From assembly GCF_002953255.1 (NCBI RefSeq), contig NZ_CP026498.1:2039781-2099186 (forward strand): DNA of 59,406 nt, written 5' to 3'. The translations under genes and the position numbers were made by a program. Positions 27,070-34,837 of this stretch are shown here, piece by piece (the first letter of the stretch is position 1; every line of letters begins with the position of its first letter). The notes beneath the pieces are model-generated. The model was not told the origin of the DNA, made no database searches, and saw nothing but the letters and a program-made list of their open reading frames with translations. The DNA is from Streptomyces sp. CB01881 (lineage in GTDB: Bacteria > Actinomycetota > Actinomycetes > Streptomycetales > Streptomycetaceae).

Positions 27070-28452
27070 ATGTCAGCGCAACAGCCGCTGGCCACGGGTG
27101 GGCTGACCAGGGAACAGGCGGCACCCGAGGACCGGTGGAGCCTGGTGGTGGCCGCCGGGCTGCTCTCGTTCGTGGCGATGCTCGACATGAACGTGGTCAA
27201 CCTGGCCCTCACCGACATCGCGGACGGCCTGCACGTCTCCCCGACCACCGCGCAGTGGGCCGTACTGGGCTACCAGCTCCCCCTGGTCGCCCTGCTGCTG
27301 CCCGCCGGGCGCTGGCTCGACCAGGTCGGCGCCCGCTCCGCCCTCCTGTTGGCGGTCACCGGCTTCGCGCTCTGCAGCGTGCTCGCCGCCGTTGCCCCGT
27401 GGGCGAGTTGGCTGGTGGCCGCCCGGCTGGCGCAGGGCGCGTTCGGCGCGGTGATGTTCGTACTGATGCCCGTGCTCGCGGCCACCGCCGTCCGGCCGGA
27501 GCTGCGCGGACGGGCGATGAGCGTGCCCGCCACGCTCGGCCCGCTCGGCGCCGTCGCCGGGCCGGTGGTCGGCGGCCTGCTGCTCGACCACGTCGGCTGG
27601 CGGGCCGTCTTCCTGGTCAAGCTGCCGATCTGCCTGGCCGCGCTGGTGATCGCCCACCGCAACGCTCCGCACGGCGGCAGGCTGCGGCTTCCCGACCGGG
27701 GTTCGCTCGGCGACGCCGCCCTGATCGGCTCCGCCGTGGCCGCCGTCCTGCTCGGGCTCACCCTCGCGCCCGACGCGCCGGCCTGGCTGCTGCTCGCCCT
27801 GCCCGCAGCGCCGCTGGTCCTCCTCTGGCTGCGCCGCCCCGGCGGCCGGCCGGTCGCCACCGTGTTGCGCGAGTCCGGCACCGCCGCCGTCAACGGCTCG
27901 GTGCTGTCGCTGGCCGCCGGGTTCGCCGCCACCCACTACCTGCTCGCCCAGCACCTGCGCCGGGACGACGGGATCAGCGCCACCACCACCGCCCTGACCA
28001 TGCTGGCGTTCCCGCTCGGCATGGTGCTGGCCGGCCGTTTCGGCGGGCGGCTGGCCGACCGCTGGGGCGCCCGGCCGACCGCGCTGACGGGTGCGACCGT
28101 CACCGCCCTCGGCATGCTGCTGCTCGTCCCGATCGACACCGGCTGGTCGCCGCTCGACATCTCCTGGCGGCTCGCGCTCGCCGGGACCGGCATGGGCCTC
28201 AACGGCGGCCCGGTCCAGGCCCTGGTGATGACCGCCGCCAGGCCGCAGCAGCTGGCCACCGCCGGGTCGGCCGTCCAATTGGCCCGCAGTCTCGGCTTCG
28301 CCCTCGGACCCGCCCTCGCCACCGCGGCCTCCCTGTCCGGCCACGGCGCCACGACGGGCGTCCGGGCCGGGCTCGTCCTCGCCACGCTGGCCGCCGTTCT
28401 GGCCGTGGCCCTCCTCTCCCTGCACCACCGCACCGACCGCGCGGGCACCTGA
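27070..28452 (+). CDS. MFS drug-efflux transporter (DHA2-like), isonitrile cassette
   Basis: A 460-residue integral membrane protein with about 12-14 helices. LSFVAMLDMNVVNLALTDIA in helix 1 is the typical DHA2 (EmrB/QacA) signature, GRWLDQVGARSALLL is motif A in loop 2-3, and GPVVGGLLLDHVGWRAVF is motif C of drug exporters. ATG 27070 follows GGAGGAGCACC. It is the first gene of a same-strand group with a P450 (47-base gap) and an isonitrile synthase, so it probably exports the product and gives self-resistance. That role is inferred from position. Confidence 0.85.
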   Translation: MSAQQPLATGGLTREQAAPEDRWSLVVAAGLLSFVAMLDMNVVNLALTDIADGLHVSPTTAQWAVLGYQLPLVALLLPAGRWLDQVGARSALLLAVTGFALCSVLAAVAPWASWLVAARLAQGAFGAVMFVLMPVLAATAVRPELRGRAMSVPATLGPLGAVAGPVVGGLLLDHVGWRAVFLVKLPICLAALVIAHRNAPHGGRLRLPDRGSLGDAALIGSAVAAVLLGLTLAPDAPAWLLLALPAAPLVLLWLRRPGGRPVATVLRESGTAAVNGSVLSLAAGFAATHYLLAQHLRRDDGISATTTALTMLAFPLGMVLAGRFGGRLADRWGARPTALTGATVTALGMLLLVPIDTGWSPLDISWRLALAGTGMGLNGGPVQALVMTAARPQQLATAGSAVQLARSLGFALGPALATAASLSGHGATTGVRAGLVLATLAAVLAVALLSLHHRTDRAGT

Positions 28453-28499
28453 CGCCCCGCCCGCGCGCACCACGGACCACCGACCGGAGGAACCTTCGC

Positions 28500-29837
28500 A
28501 TGACCGACACCGTCCACGATCCGACCGCGGGAGGGCCGGCCGACGACGCGCCGCGCTGCCCGTTCGGATACGACGAACTCCCCGACCCGGTACCGCTGTA
28601 CGGACCGGAGTACAAGCGCGACCCCTATCCGCTCTACCGGCGGATGCGCGAGGCCGGCCCGATCCACCGGGTGCGGTTCCCGAGCGGGATCGCCGCCTGG
28701 CTGGTCACCGGCTACAAGGCCGCGCACGAGACCCTCAACGACCCCCGGCTCGGCAAGAACCACCGCCTGGGCAACGCGGGTTGGCGCAGGCTCGCCTCGA
28801 TCATGCCGGAGCCGCAGCACTCGCAGCTCCAGGTCCACCTGCTGCACCAGGACCCGCCGGAGCACACCCGGATGCGCCGGCTGGTACTGGACGCGTTCGC
28901 CCCGCGCCGGGCGGAGAGCCTGCGCCCGCGCCTCCAGGAGCTGGCCGACGCCCTGGTCGACGACCTGCCGGAAACCGGCGGCGCCGACCTGGTGGCGGGC
29001 TTCGCGGCCCACTTCCCCTTCCGGGTGCTCGCCGAGGCGATAGGCCTGCCGCAGGAGCTGGCCGTCCGCTTCGACCGCGACTGGGGCAAGGTCGTCCAGC
29101 CGGTCGGCCCACTGGACCCGGGCCGGCCGGCCTACGAGGGCCGGCTGCGCGGCCTCCAGGCGTACATCGCCGACGTGGTCGCCCACAAGCGCGCGCACTA
29201 CGACCCGGCCGGGTCCGACGTCGACCTGCTCGGCCGGCTCGTCGCCGCCCGTGACGCGGGCGAGTTGAGCCCCGAGGAGCTCGACTCGATGGTGTTCCAG
29301 CTGCTGGTGGCCGGCCAGGAGCCGGTGACCAACCAGATCACCACCATGCTGATCACCCTGCTGCGCCGCCCCGGCCAACTCGCCCGGCTGCGCGAGGGCA
29401 TCGCCGCCGACCCGGGCCTGCTCACCCGAGCGGTGGAGGAACTGCTGCGCCACGACTCCGCGTTCGAGCTCACCACTTGGCGCTTCCTCGCCGAGGACGG
29501 CGACCTGCACGGCACGACCGTCCCGGCCGGGGACTCCGTGATCGTCTCGCTCTGCGCGGCCAACCGCGACGACGAGCAGTTCCCGGACGCCGACGTCCTC
29601 GACTTCGACCGCACCCCCAACGCCCACCTGGCCTTCGGGCACGGCATCCACTACTGCCCCGGCGCCGCCCTGGCCCGGGTCGAACTCCAGGTCGCCCTCG
29701 GCACCCTGCTCACCAGGCTGCCCGGGCTGCGCCCGTCCGCCGAGCACGGCGAGGACCTCGAATCGCTCGCCTGGGTGCCCGCCGTCCTCGCCCGGGGGGT
29801 GAACCGCCTGCCGGTCGCCTATGACAAGCGGGCCTGA
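28500..29837 (+). CDS. Cytochrome P450 of the isonitrile cassette, lacking the I-helix Thr
   Basis: A 445-residue P450 resembling CYP107-type enzymes. ExxR is in AVEELLRHDSAF, the heme loop is FGHGIHYCPGAALAR with Cys near 386. The I-helix reads LLVAGQEPVTNQI: the acid Glu274 is present but the usual next-position Thr is Pro275, so oxygen activation must use another proton route, as in some P450s acting on phenolic substrates. ATG 28500 follows GGAGGA. It lies between the exporter and the isonitrile synthase. By analogy with fungal xanthocillin-type pathways, where a P450 couples tyrosine-derived isonitriles, dimerisation or hydroxylation of the product is a reasonable but unproven guess. Confidence 0.85.
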   Translation: MTDTVHDPTAGGPADDAPRCPFGYDELPDPVPLYGPEYKRDPYPLYRRMREAGPIHRVRFPSGIAAWLVTGYKAAHETLNDPRLGKNHRLGNAGWRRLASIMPEPQHSQLQVHLLHQDPPEHTRMRRLVLDAFAPRRAESLRPRLQELADALVDDLPETGGADLVAGFAAHFPFRVLAEAIGLPQELAVRFDRDWGKVVQPVGPLDPGRPAYEGRLRGLQAYIADVVAHKRAHYDPAGSDVDLLGRLVAARDAGELSPEELDSMVFQLLVAGQEPVTNQITTMLITLLRRPGQLARLREGIAADPGLLTRAVEELLRHDSAFELTTWRFLAEDGDLHGTTVPAGDSVIVSLCAANRDDEQFPDADVLDFDRTPNAHLAFGHGIHYCPGAALARVELQVALGTLLTRLPGLRPSAEHGEDLESLAWVPAVLARGVNRLPVAYDKRA

Positions 29838-29851
29838 CCCGCCCGACCACT

Positions 29852-29891
29852 CCCCGGCACCCCCTCAGCGTCCCGGCGACCAGTGCCGGGG
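29852..29891 (+). promoter_or_regulatory. Inverted repeat between P450 and isonitrile synthase genes
   Basis: CCCCGGCAC (29852-29860) and GTGCCGGGG (29883-29891) form a perfect 9-base stem with a 22-base loop in the 104-base gap. It could be a weak terminator, an mRNA processing site or an operator setting the level of the isonitrile synthase. Confidence 0.35.
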
Positions 29892-29941
29892 CGTGGCTAC
29901 GCCTGCCCCGAAGCCCGTCCACCGTTCCGTGGAGGATCACC

Positions 29942-31045
29942 ATGCCGCCCGCCGGCACCGTTTCCACCGACTCCCAGACCGCCGACTCACCGGCCGCGGC
30001 CGACCAGGGCGCGGCCGACCGGTCCGCCACTCCGTCCGCCGCCGGCCCCTCCGGCGCTACACCCTCCGCCGCCGCTACACCCTCCGCCGCCGCGCCGGCC
30101 GCCCCTGCTCCGGCCGGCGCCGTCACGGACCCGCGGGAGGTCGCCCGGATCTCCGCAGGGATCCTCGGCCTGCTGCTGCCGCACCGCCGCGCCTCCGACC
30201 CCGAGGTGCACGCGACGCCCGCCGACTTCCCGCTCCAGCTGGAGCAGCTGGCGGACTTCCTCGCCACCGGCGACCCGGTCCTGTTCACCCTGCCGGGCTT
30301 CCCCTGCAAGTCGCCCAACCCCGCCAAGGTGCTGAGCCACCTGCCCGACGAGGGCGAGCGGCTCTCGCTCACCTTCCTCAACGGTCTCTGCGAGGAGATC
30401 GGCAAGCTCTACGAACCCGGCGCACAGATCCTGATCTGCTCCGACGGGCACATCTTCGGCGACCTGATCCACGTCCCCGACGACCACATCGACCAGTACT
30501 CCGACGAGCTGACCGCCATGATCGAGCGCGAGGGCCTGACCCACCTCGCCACCTACGACCTGCGCGCCGTCCTCGGCGACCTGCCCTTCGACGAGAAGCG
30601 CGCCCGGGTGCACGCCCGGTACGCGCCCACCCGGGAGGAGCTTCGCGAGCAGGTGATGACCGACGAGGAGACCCTGAAGCTCTACCGCGGCATCACCCGT
30701 TTCCTCACCGAGGACACCATCGGCTTCGAGGGCAGCCGGTCCGCGCTCCAGCGCGAGTGCCGCCGGCGCGCCTACGGCGTCATCCAGCGCAGCCGGGCCT
30801 GGGGGGACCTGATCGCCGAGCAGCACCCGCGGTCCTTCCGGCTCTCGATCCACCCGCAGAAGGCGGGCGTCCTGAAGTTCGGCATCCGGCTGCTGGAGGC
30901 CGCCGACGCCTGGATGACGCCGTGGCACTCCTCGGTACTCCACCGGCCGGACGGCCGCTGGGAGTTGATGCGCAGCGAGCAGGCCGCCCAGGTCGGCCGC
31001 CTGGTCGAACTGGGCGGCCGCCCCAGCCACTACGAGACCTCCTGA
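29942..31045 (+). CDS. Isonitrile (isocyanide) synthase, DIT1/PvcA family
   Basis: A 367-residue member of the DIT1/PvcA family, which builds an isonitrile on the amino group of Tyr or Trp using a carbon from ribulose 5-phosphate. Visible signature: LFTLPGFPCKSPNPAKVLSHLPDEG with the conserved Lys near 123, then LSLTFLNGLCEEIGKLYEPG and ILICSDGHIFGDLIHVPD, and later KLYRGITRFLTED. The core is of family length; the first 60 residues are an Ala/Ser/Thr/Pro-rich extension not found in PvcA. ATG 29942 follows GGAGG. A PvcB-type oxygenase is not present; the P450 takes its place. The last 16 bases overlap, tail to tail, an ABC transporter gene. Confidence 0.9.
   Translation: MPPAGTVSTDSQTADSPAAADQGAADRSATPSAAGPSGATPSAAATPSAAAPAAPAPAGAVTDPREVARISAGILGLLLPHRRASDPEVHATPADFPLQLEQLADFLATGDPVLFTLPGFPCKSPNPAKVLSHLPDEGERLSLTFLNGLCEEIGKLYEPGAQILICSDGHIFGDLIHVPDDHIDQYSDELTAMIEREGLTHLATYDLRAVLGDLPFDEKRARVHARYAPTREELREQVMTDEETLKLYRGITRFLTEDTIGFEGSRSALQRECRRRAYGVIQRSRAWGDLIAEQHPRSFRLSIHPQKAGVLKFGIRLLEAADAWMTPWHSSVLHRPDGRWELMRSEQAAQVGRLVELGGRPSHYETS
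31030..31045. other. Convergent overlap of isonitrile synthase and ABC ATPase genes
   Basis: The plus-strand synthase ends at 31045 and the minus-strand ATPase ends at 31030, so 16 bases code in both directions. Transcripts of the two units must collide or run antisense into each other. Confidence 0.85.
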
Positions 31046-31851
31046 GGCTCCATCAGCCCGTCCGGAAGCGAGCGGGCGGACGCGGGTGTGCGGTGGTCGA
31101 AGGCGATCAACGGGTCACCGGTGAGAGGGTGTTCGACCACCGCCGCCCGCACGCCGAACACCTCGGCGAGCAGGTCGGCGGTCAGCACGTCCCGCGGCGC
31201 CCCGGACGCGACCAGGGTGCCGCGGTGCAGCACGTGCAGCCGGTCGCAGACCGAGGCCGCCGCATTGAGGTCGTGCAGTGCGACCAGCGTGGTGCGGCGC
31301 TGCTCCCGCAGCAGCGCGAGGAGCTCGACCTGGTGCCGGACGTCCAGGTGGTTCGTCGGCTCGTCCAGCACCAGGACGTCCGGTTGCTGGGCCAACGCCC
31401 TCGCCAGCAGGACGCGTTGGCGCTCACCGCCGGAGAGCTGGGCGAACCGGCGGTCGCCCTCGTCCGTCATGCCCACGCGCTCCAGCGCCCCGGCGACGAT
31501 CCGGTGGTCCTCGGCGTCGTCCGCAGCGAACGCCCGCTTGTACGGGGTGCGGCCCATCGCCACCACCTCGCGGACGGTCAACTCGAAGTCCCCGCCGCGC
31601 TCCTGGGGCAGGGCGGCGATGTGCCGGGCGGACTGCGCGGGGCTCATCCCGGCCAGCTCGCGGCCGGCCAGCAGGACGCGCCCGGCGCTCGGCCGCAGGT
31701 GCCGGTAGACGGTGCGCAGCAGGCTGGACTTGCCGCTGCCGTTCGGCCCGACCAGCCCGGCGATCTCGCCCTCCTTGGCGACCAGGTGGACGCCGGCCAC
31801 CACCGTCCGCCCGGACAGGGTGACGCTCAGGTCCTCGACCGCGATCCTCAA
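31030..31851 (-). CDS. ABC transporter ATP-binding protein, iron-chelate/B12 type
   Basis: A 273-residue ATPase of the FecE/BtuD group. Walker A is GLVGPNGSGKSSLLRTV, the Q-loop is AALPQER, the signature is QLSGGERQRVLLARAL, Walker B is DVLVLDEPTNHLD, and the switch His is in LVALHDLNAAA. The start is TTG (31849-31851) within TTGA, overlapping the permease stop, so the two are coupled. It powers uptake by the FecCD-type permease encoded upstream. Its last 16 bases overlap the isonitrile synthase gene on the other strand, leaving no room for a terminator for either. Confidence 0.9.
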   Translation of the reverse strand: MRIAVEDLSVTLSGRTVVAGVHLVAKEGEIAGLVGPNGSGKSSLLRTVYRHLRPSAGRVLLAGRELAGMSPAQSARHIAALPQERGGDFELTVREVVAMGRTPYKRAFAADDAEDHRIVAGALERVGMTDEGDRRFAQLSGGERQRVLLARALAQQPDVLVLDEPTNHLDVRHQVELLALLREQRRTTLVALHDLNAAASVCDRLHVLHRGTLVASGAPRDVLTADLLAEVFGVRAAVVEHPLTGDPLIAFDHRTPASARSLPDGLMEPQEVS

Positions 31852-32960
31852 TTCCGCTCCAGTCGTCGGTCCAGCAGGTAGAGCAGGGTGGGCGCGCCGA
31901 GCAGGGCGGTGACCACGCCGATCGGCAGTTCCTGGGTGTCCAGCGCGGTGCGGGCGATGGTGTCGACCACCACCAGCAGCACCGCCCCGGTCAGGGCGGA
32001 GAGCGGCAGCAGCCGGCGGTGGTCGCCGCCGGCCAGCAGCCGGCAGACGTGCGGCACCATCAGGCCGACGAATCCGATCGCGCCGGAGACGGCGACCAGG
32101 ACGCCGGTCAGCACGCTGGTGACGACGAAGATCTCGCGGCGCAGCCGGGTGACGTCGACGCCGAGTCCGGCCGCCGTCTCGTCGCCCATCAGGAGCGCGT
32201 TGAGCCCCCGGGCGCGAGCCTGGAGCAGGCCCAGCCCGAGGGCCACGGCGGCGACGGGGACGGCCAGTTGGCCCCAGACCGCACCGCTGAGGCTGCCCAT
32301 CAGCCAGAACAGCACGCCCCTGGTCTGTTGTTCGTCGCTGGTCTGCAGGACGAGGTAGCTGGTGAAGCCGGTGAGGAACTGGCCGATGCCGATCCCGGCC
32401 AGGACCAGGCGCAGCGGGGAGAAGCCGCCGCCGCGCCGGGCCAGCAGCCAGACCAGGGAGAAGGCGGCGAGTGCGCCGAGGAAGGCGGCCAGCGAGATGG
32501 TCAGCCCGGCGGTACCGCCGAAGGCCATTTCGAGGCCGAGCCCGCTGCCGAGGACGATCACGGCCACGGCGCCCAGCGAGGCGCCGGAGGAGATCCCGAG
32601 CAGGTAGGGGTCGGCGAGCGGGTTGCGGACGAGTGCCTGGACGGCGGTGCCGACGAGGCCGAGCCCGGCCCCGACCGTCGCCGCCAGCAGGGCGCGCGGG
32701 ACGCGCAGCTGCCAGACGATGAGGTCCCGGGTGCCGGGCTCGGGTGCGCTGCCGGTGAGCCGGCGGCCGATCACCGACCAGACCTCGCCCGGGGGGATGT
32801 CCACCGACCCCAGGGAGACGGCGGCGGTCAGCGCGGCGACCAGGGCGAGGGTGAGCACGGCCGCGAGCGGCCCGGCGCGCAGGGTGCGCGTCCGGGGCCG
32901 CCCGCTGGCGGTGTCGGCGGTGGTGGCGGTGTTGGTGGCGGCAGTGCCTGCCGGTGTCAC
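31848..32960 (-). CDS. FecCD-type ABC permease
   Basis: A 370-residue permease with about nine or ten hydrophobic helices, typical for the Fe3+-chelate/cobalamin importers. Family landmarks: VWQLRVPRALLAATVGAGLGLVGTAVQALVRNPLADPYLLGISSGA, the GETAAGLGVDV coupling-helix-like region (here GDETAAGLGVDV), AIGFVGLMVPHVCRLL and the C-terminal LPIGVVTALLGAP. An N-terminal Thr/Ala-rich tail of 25 residues precedes helix 1. The GTG start is at 32958-32960, three bases after the stop of the binding-protein gene, so co-transcription is certain. It would work as a homodimer, since only one permease gene is present. Confidence 0.9.
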   Translation of the reverse strand: MTPAGTAATNTATTADTASGRPRTRTLRAGPLAAVLTLALVAALTAAVSLGSVDIPPGEVWSVIGRRLTGSAPEPGTRDLIVWQLRVPRALLAATVGAGLGLVGTAVQALVRNPLADPYLLGISSGASLGAVAVIVLGSGLGLEMAFGGTAGLTISLAAFLGALAAFSLVWLLARRGGGFSPLRLVLAGIGIGQFLTGFTSYLVLQTSDEQQTRGVLFWLMGSLSGAVWGQLAVPVAAVALGLGLLQARARGLNALLMGDETAAGLGVDVTRLRREIFVVTSVLTGVLVAVSGAIGFVGLMVPHVCRLLAGGDHRRLLPLSALTGAVLLVVVDTIARTALDTQELPIGVVTALLGAPTLLYLLDRRLERN

Positions 32961-32963
32961 GGC

Positions 32964-34052
32964 CTACCGGCCGTTCTTGACGAGGTCCGGGTGCACGGTG
33001 GCGGCGATCTGCCGGACGGTGTCGGCGTTGCGGACCCCGCCGATGGTGGTGACCTCGGATCCGATCCGCAGGAACCTGCCGTCCTTGACGGCCTTCAGGC
33101 CCTGGGTCGCGGGGAAGCCCTTCAGGAACGCCTCGGCCTCGTCAAAGGCCTTGCGGGTCTCCTCCTCGGTGCCGCGGGTGCGGACGGCGAGCTGGATCCA
33201 GTCCGGGTTCTTCGCGACGACGTCCTCCCAGGAGACCGGCCTGAAGTCGGCGTCGCAGTCCGCGAACACGTTGCGCGCGCCGGCCAGGGTGATCACCGCG
33301 TTGGCGACCTGCCGGCCGCAGACGGCGACCGGCTGCTTGGTGCCGGCGTCGAAGTCGAAGAAGAAGTAGCCGGGCCGCTGGTCGGCGGGAACGGCGGCGG
33401 TCGCGGTGCGCACCTCGCCCACCGTCCGCTCCATCCCGGTGACCAGCTCCTCGGCCCTGGCGCCCGTGCCGGTGACCGCGCCGAGCCGGCGCAGGTCGTT
33501 CTCGACCTCGGCGAGGTCGGTGCGCGGCCCCTTGGCGGCCTTGGGCGTGCCGGAGCAGGCGGTGGAGAGGAGGAAGACGTGCTGGATGCCCGCCGCCGTG
33601 AACTCCTCCTCGCTCGGCCCGGCGCCGGCGCCGCCCATCATCGGCATCGCCCCGAAGGCGTCCACGTAGAGGTCGGCGCCGGAGCCGAGCAGCTTCTCCT
33701 TGGCGATCCCCATCTCGCCCAGCACCGGCACCTTGGCGCCCTGTTCGGCGATCGGCGCCGGCAGGCTGCCCTTGCCCGGCGGGAATCCCGTGCCGATCAC
33801 GCGGTCGCCGGCACCGAGCTGGAGCAGCATCTCCAGGCCGGCGGCGTTGCTGGTGACGATCTTCTTCGGCGCCTGCTTGACCGTGGTCTCCTTGCCCGCG
33901 CAGTCGGCCACCTTCACCGGGAACCCGCCGGCGGCGGCGGTCTGCCCGCCACCGCCGCCGCTTCCGTCCGTGCTCCCTCCACCGCCGCTCCCACACGCCG
34001 TGGCGAACAGGGCAACAGCGGCCGCGATACCGCAGAACACGCGAGGGCGCAT
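32964..34052 (-). CDS. Substrate-binding lipoprotein of metal-chelate ABC importer
   Basis: A 362-residue lipoprotein. The signal ends in the lipobox LFATACGSGG, then a Gly/Ser linker, then a FecB/BtuF-like receptor: KKIVTSNAAGLEMLLQLGAGDRVIGTG and later NPDWIQLAVRT. It carries an unusual MPMMGGAGAG loop near 150. The ATG at 34050-34052 is chosen because AGGAGAG is five bases upstream; a TTG 18 bases earlier would spoil the signal. No iron box (DmdR/IdeR type) and no cobalamin riboswitch are visible upstream. The ligand could be a siderophore, heme, B12 or, given the neighbour, a metal-isonitrile complex; the last is speculation. Confidence 0.85.
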   Translation of the reverse strand: MRPRVFCGIAAAVALFATACGSGGGGSTDGSGGGGGQTAAAGGFPVKVADCAGKETTVKQAPKKIVTSNAAGLEMLLQLGAGDRVIGTGFPPGKGSLPAPIAEQGAKVPVLGEMGIAKEKLLGSGADLYVDAFGAMPMMGGAGAGPSEEEFTAAGIQHVFLLSTACSGTPKAAKGPRTDLAEVENDLRRLGAVTGTGARAEELVTGMERTVGEVRTATAAVPADQRPGYFFFDFDAGTKQPVAVCGRQVANAVITLAGARNVFADCDADFRPVSWEDVVAKNPDWIQLAVRTRGTEEETRKAFDEAEAFLKGFPATQGLKAVKDGRFLRIGSEVTTIGGVRNADTVRQIAATVHPDLVKNGR

Positions 34053-34174
34053 GAGAACTCTCCTGGTCAATGGTCGTGCTCGGGCCCGTCCTACGAACCC
34101 GGACCAGGTAGTCGGCCGCCACCCCCGCCCGGTTCCCGGGACTTGAGGATCGTTCGGAGCCGCGGGCAGGGCCG

Positions 34175-34262
34175 GTCAGGCGAGGCGGCGCCGGGGCCGG
34201 GGCCGGGCCGACGCACCCGGGTCAGGCGAGGCGGCGCCGGGGTCAGGCGAGGCGGGGCCGGG
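34175..34262. repeat. Three near-identical GTCAGGCGAGGCGG units
   Basis: Units begin at 34175, 34221 and 34242 and share GTCAGGCGAGGCGG, followed by CGCCGGGG (units 1 and 2) or GGCCGGGG (unit 3). The third unit contains the stop codon and last codons of the EF-G-like gene, so the tail of that gene was duplicated into the spacer. Confidence 0.75.
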
Positions 34263-34653
34263 GTTGGGGCGGCGGGCCGTCCAGCCGGGCGAGGGCCGTG
34301 CGTACCGCGATGCGTCCGGCGGCGTGGAACGACCGGTCGTGCGAGTCGACGTCGTGCACGACGGTGCGGTGCACGACGACGGCCACCGCCACCCGGCCCG
34401 CGGCCGTCCGCCCGGCCAGTTCCTCCTGCATGCCTGCGGCCAGGGCCGCGTGGTACCCGGCCAGTTCGCCCGGCGTGGGGCTGCCGATCACGGTGGCGTC
34501 GCGCGCGGCCTCCAGGACGAAGCCTTCCTCCCAGGGCTCGAAGTCCACCGTGACGTCGGCGAGGTCGCAGGGGCAGCCGGCCTGACGGGCGTACACCGCG
34601 CGTACGCCCCGGACCGGCTGCGGCGGGAAGGTCATCGGCTCGGTGTCGTCCAT
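34243..34653 (-). CDS. Stand-alone protein resembling EF-G domain IV
   Basis: A protein of about 136 residues. The C-terminal half reads VVVHRTVVHDVDSHDRSFHAAGRIAVRTALARL, which matches the end of domain IV of elongation factor G (HEVDSSxxAFxxAGxxAFxxA), and the preceding GFVLEAARDATVIGSPTPGELAGYHAAL fits the G-F-x-F ... P-x-x-x-x-x-A-V-x-x-G-I part. There is no GTPase domain anywhere near. The N-terminus has a GCPCDLADVTV stretch in place of the usual beta strand lead. Domain IV of EF-G enters the ribosomal A site, so a ribosome-related or RNA-binding role is possible, but unproven. The start is uncertain: ATG 34653 is used here, GTG 34671 is the alternative. Confidence 0.55.
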   Translation of the reverse strand: MDDTEPMTFPPQPVRGVRAVYARQAGCPCDLADVTVDFEPWEEGFVLEAARDATVIGSPTPGELAGYHAALAAGMQEELAGRTAAGRVAVAVVVHRTVVHDVDSHDRSFHAAGRIAVRTALARLDGPPPQPRPRLA

Positions 34654-34761
34654 GGGCTGACGGTAGTCCACCGTCGGCCGCGGGCACTCCGGGGGCCAGG
34701 AGGCGGGAAACGGGAGGCGGGGGCCGGGAGACGGGATTCGGCGGCCGGTGCCGAGCGGAGT

Positions 34762-34810
34762 GGGCGGAACGGGCGGGCGGAACGGGCGGGCGGAACGGGC
34801 GGGCGGAGCG
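34762..34810. repeat. Tandem 12-base repeat upstream of metal-receptor gene
   Basis: About four units of GGCGGAACGGGC (the last with GAGCGG) fill the leader just before the GTG at 34838. They could affect promoter spacing; no regulator site is recognised. Confidence 0.7.
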
Positions 34811-34837
34811 GGGGTGGGCAGGCCTTACGGTGGGCGG

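Noticed and set aside
34053..34242. Cobalamin riboswitch or iron box in front of the ABC importer
   Set aside because: No conserved B12-box core and no TTAGGTTAGG-type palindrome could be found.
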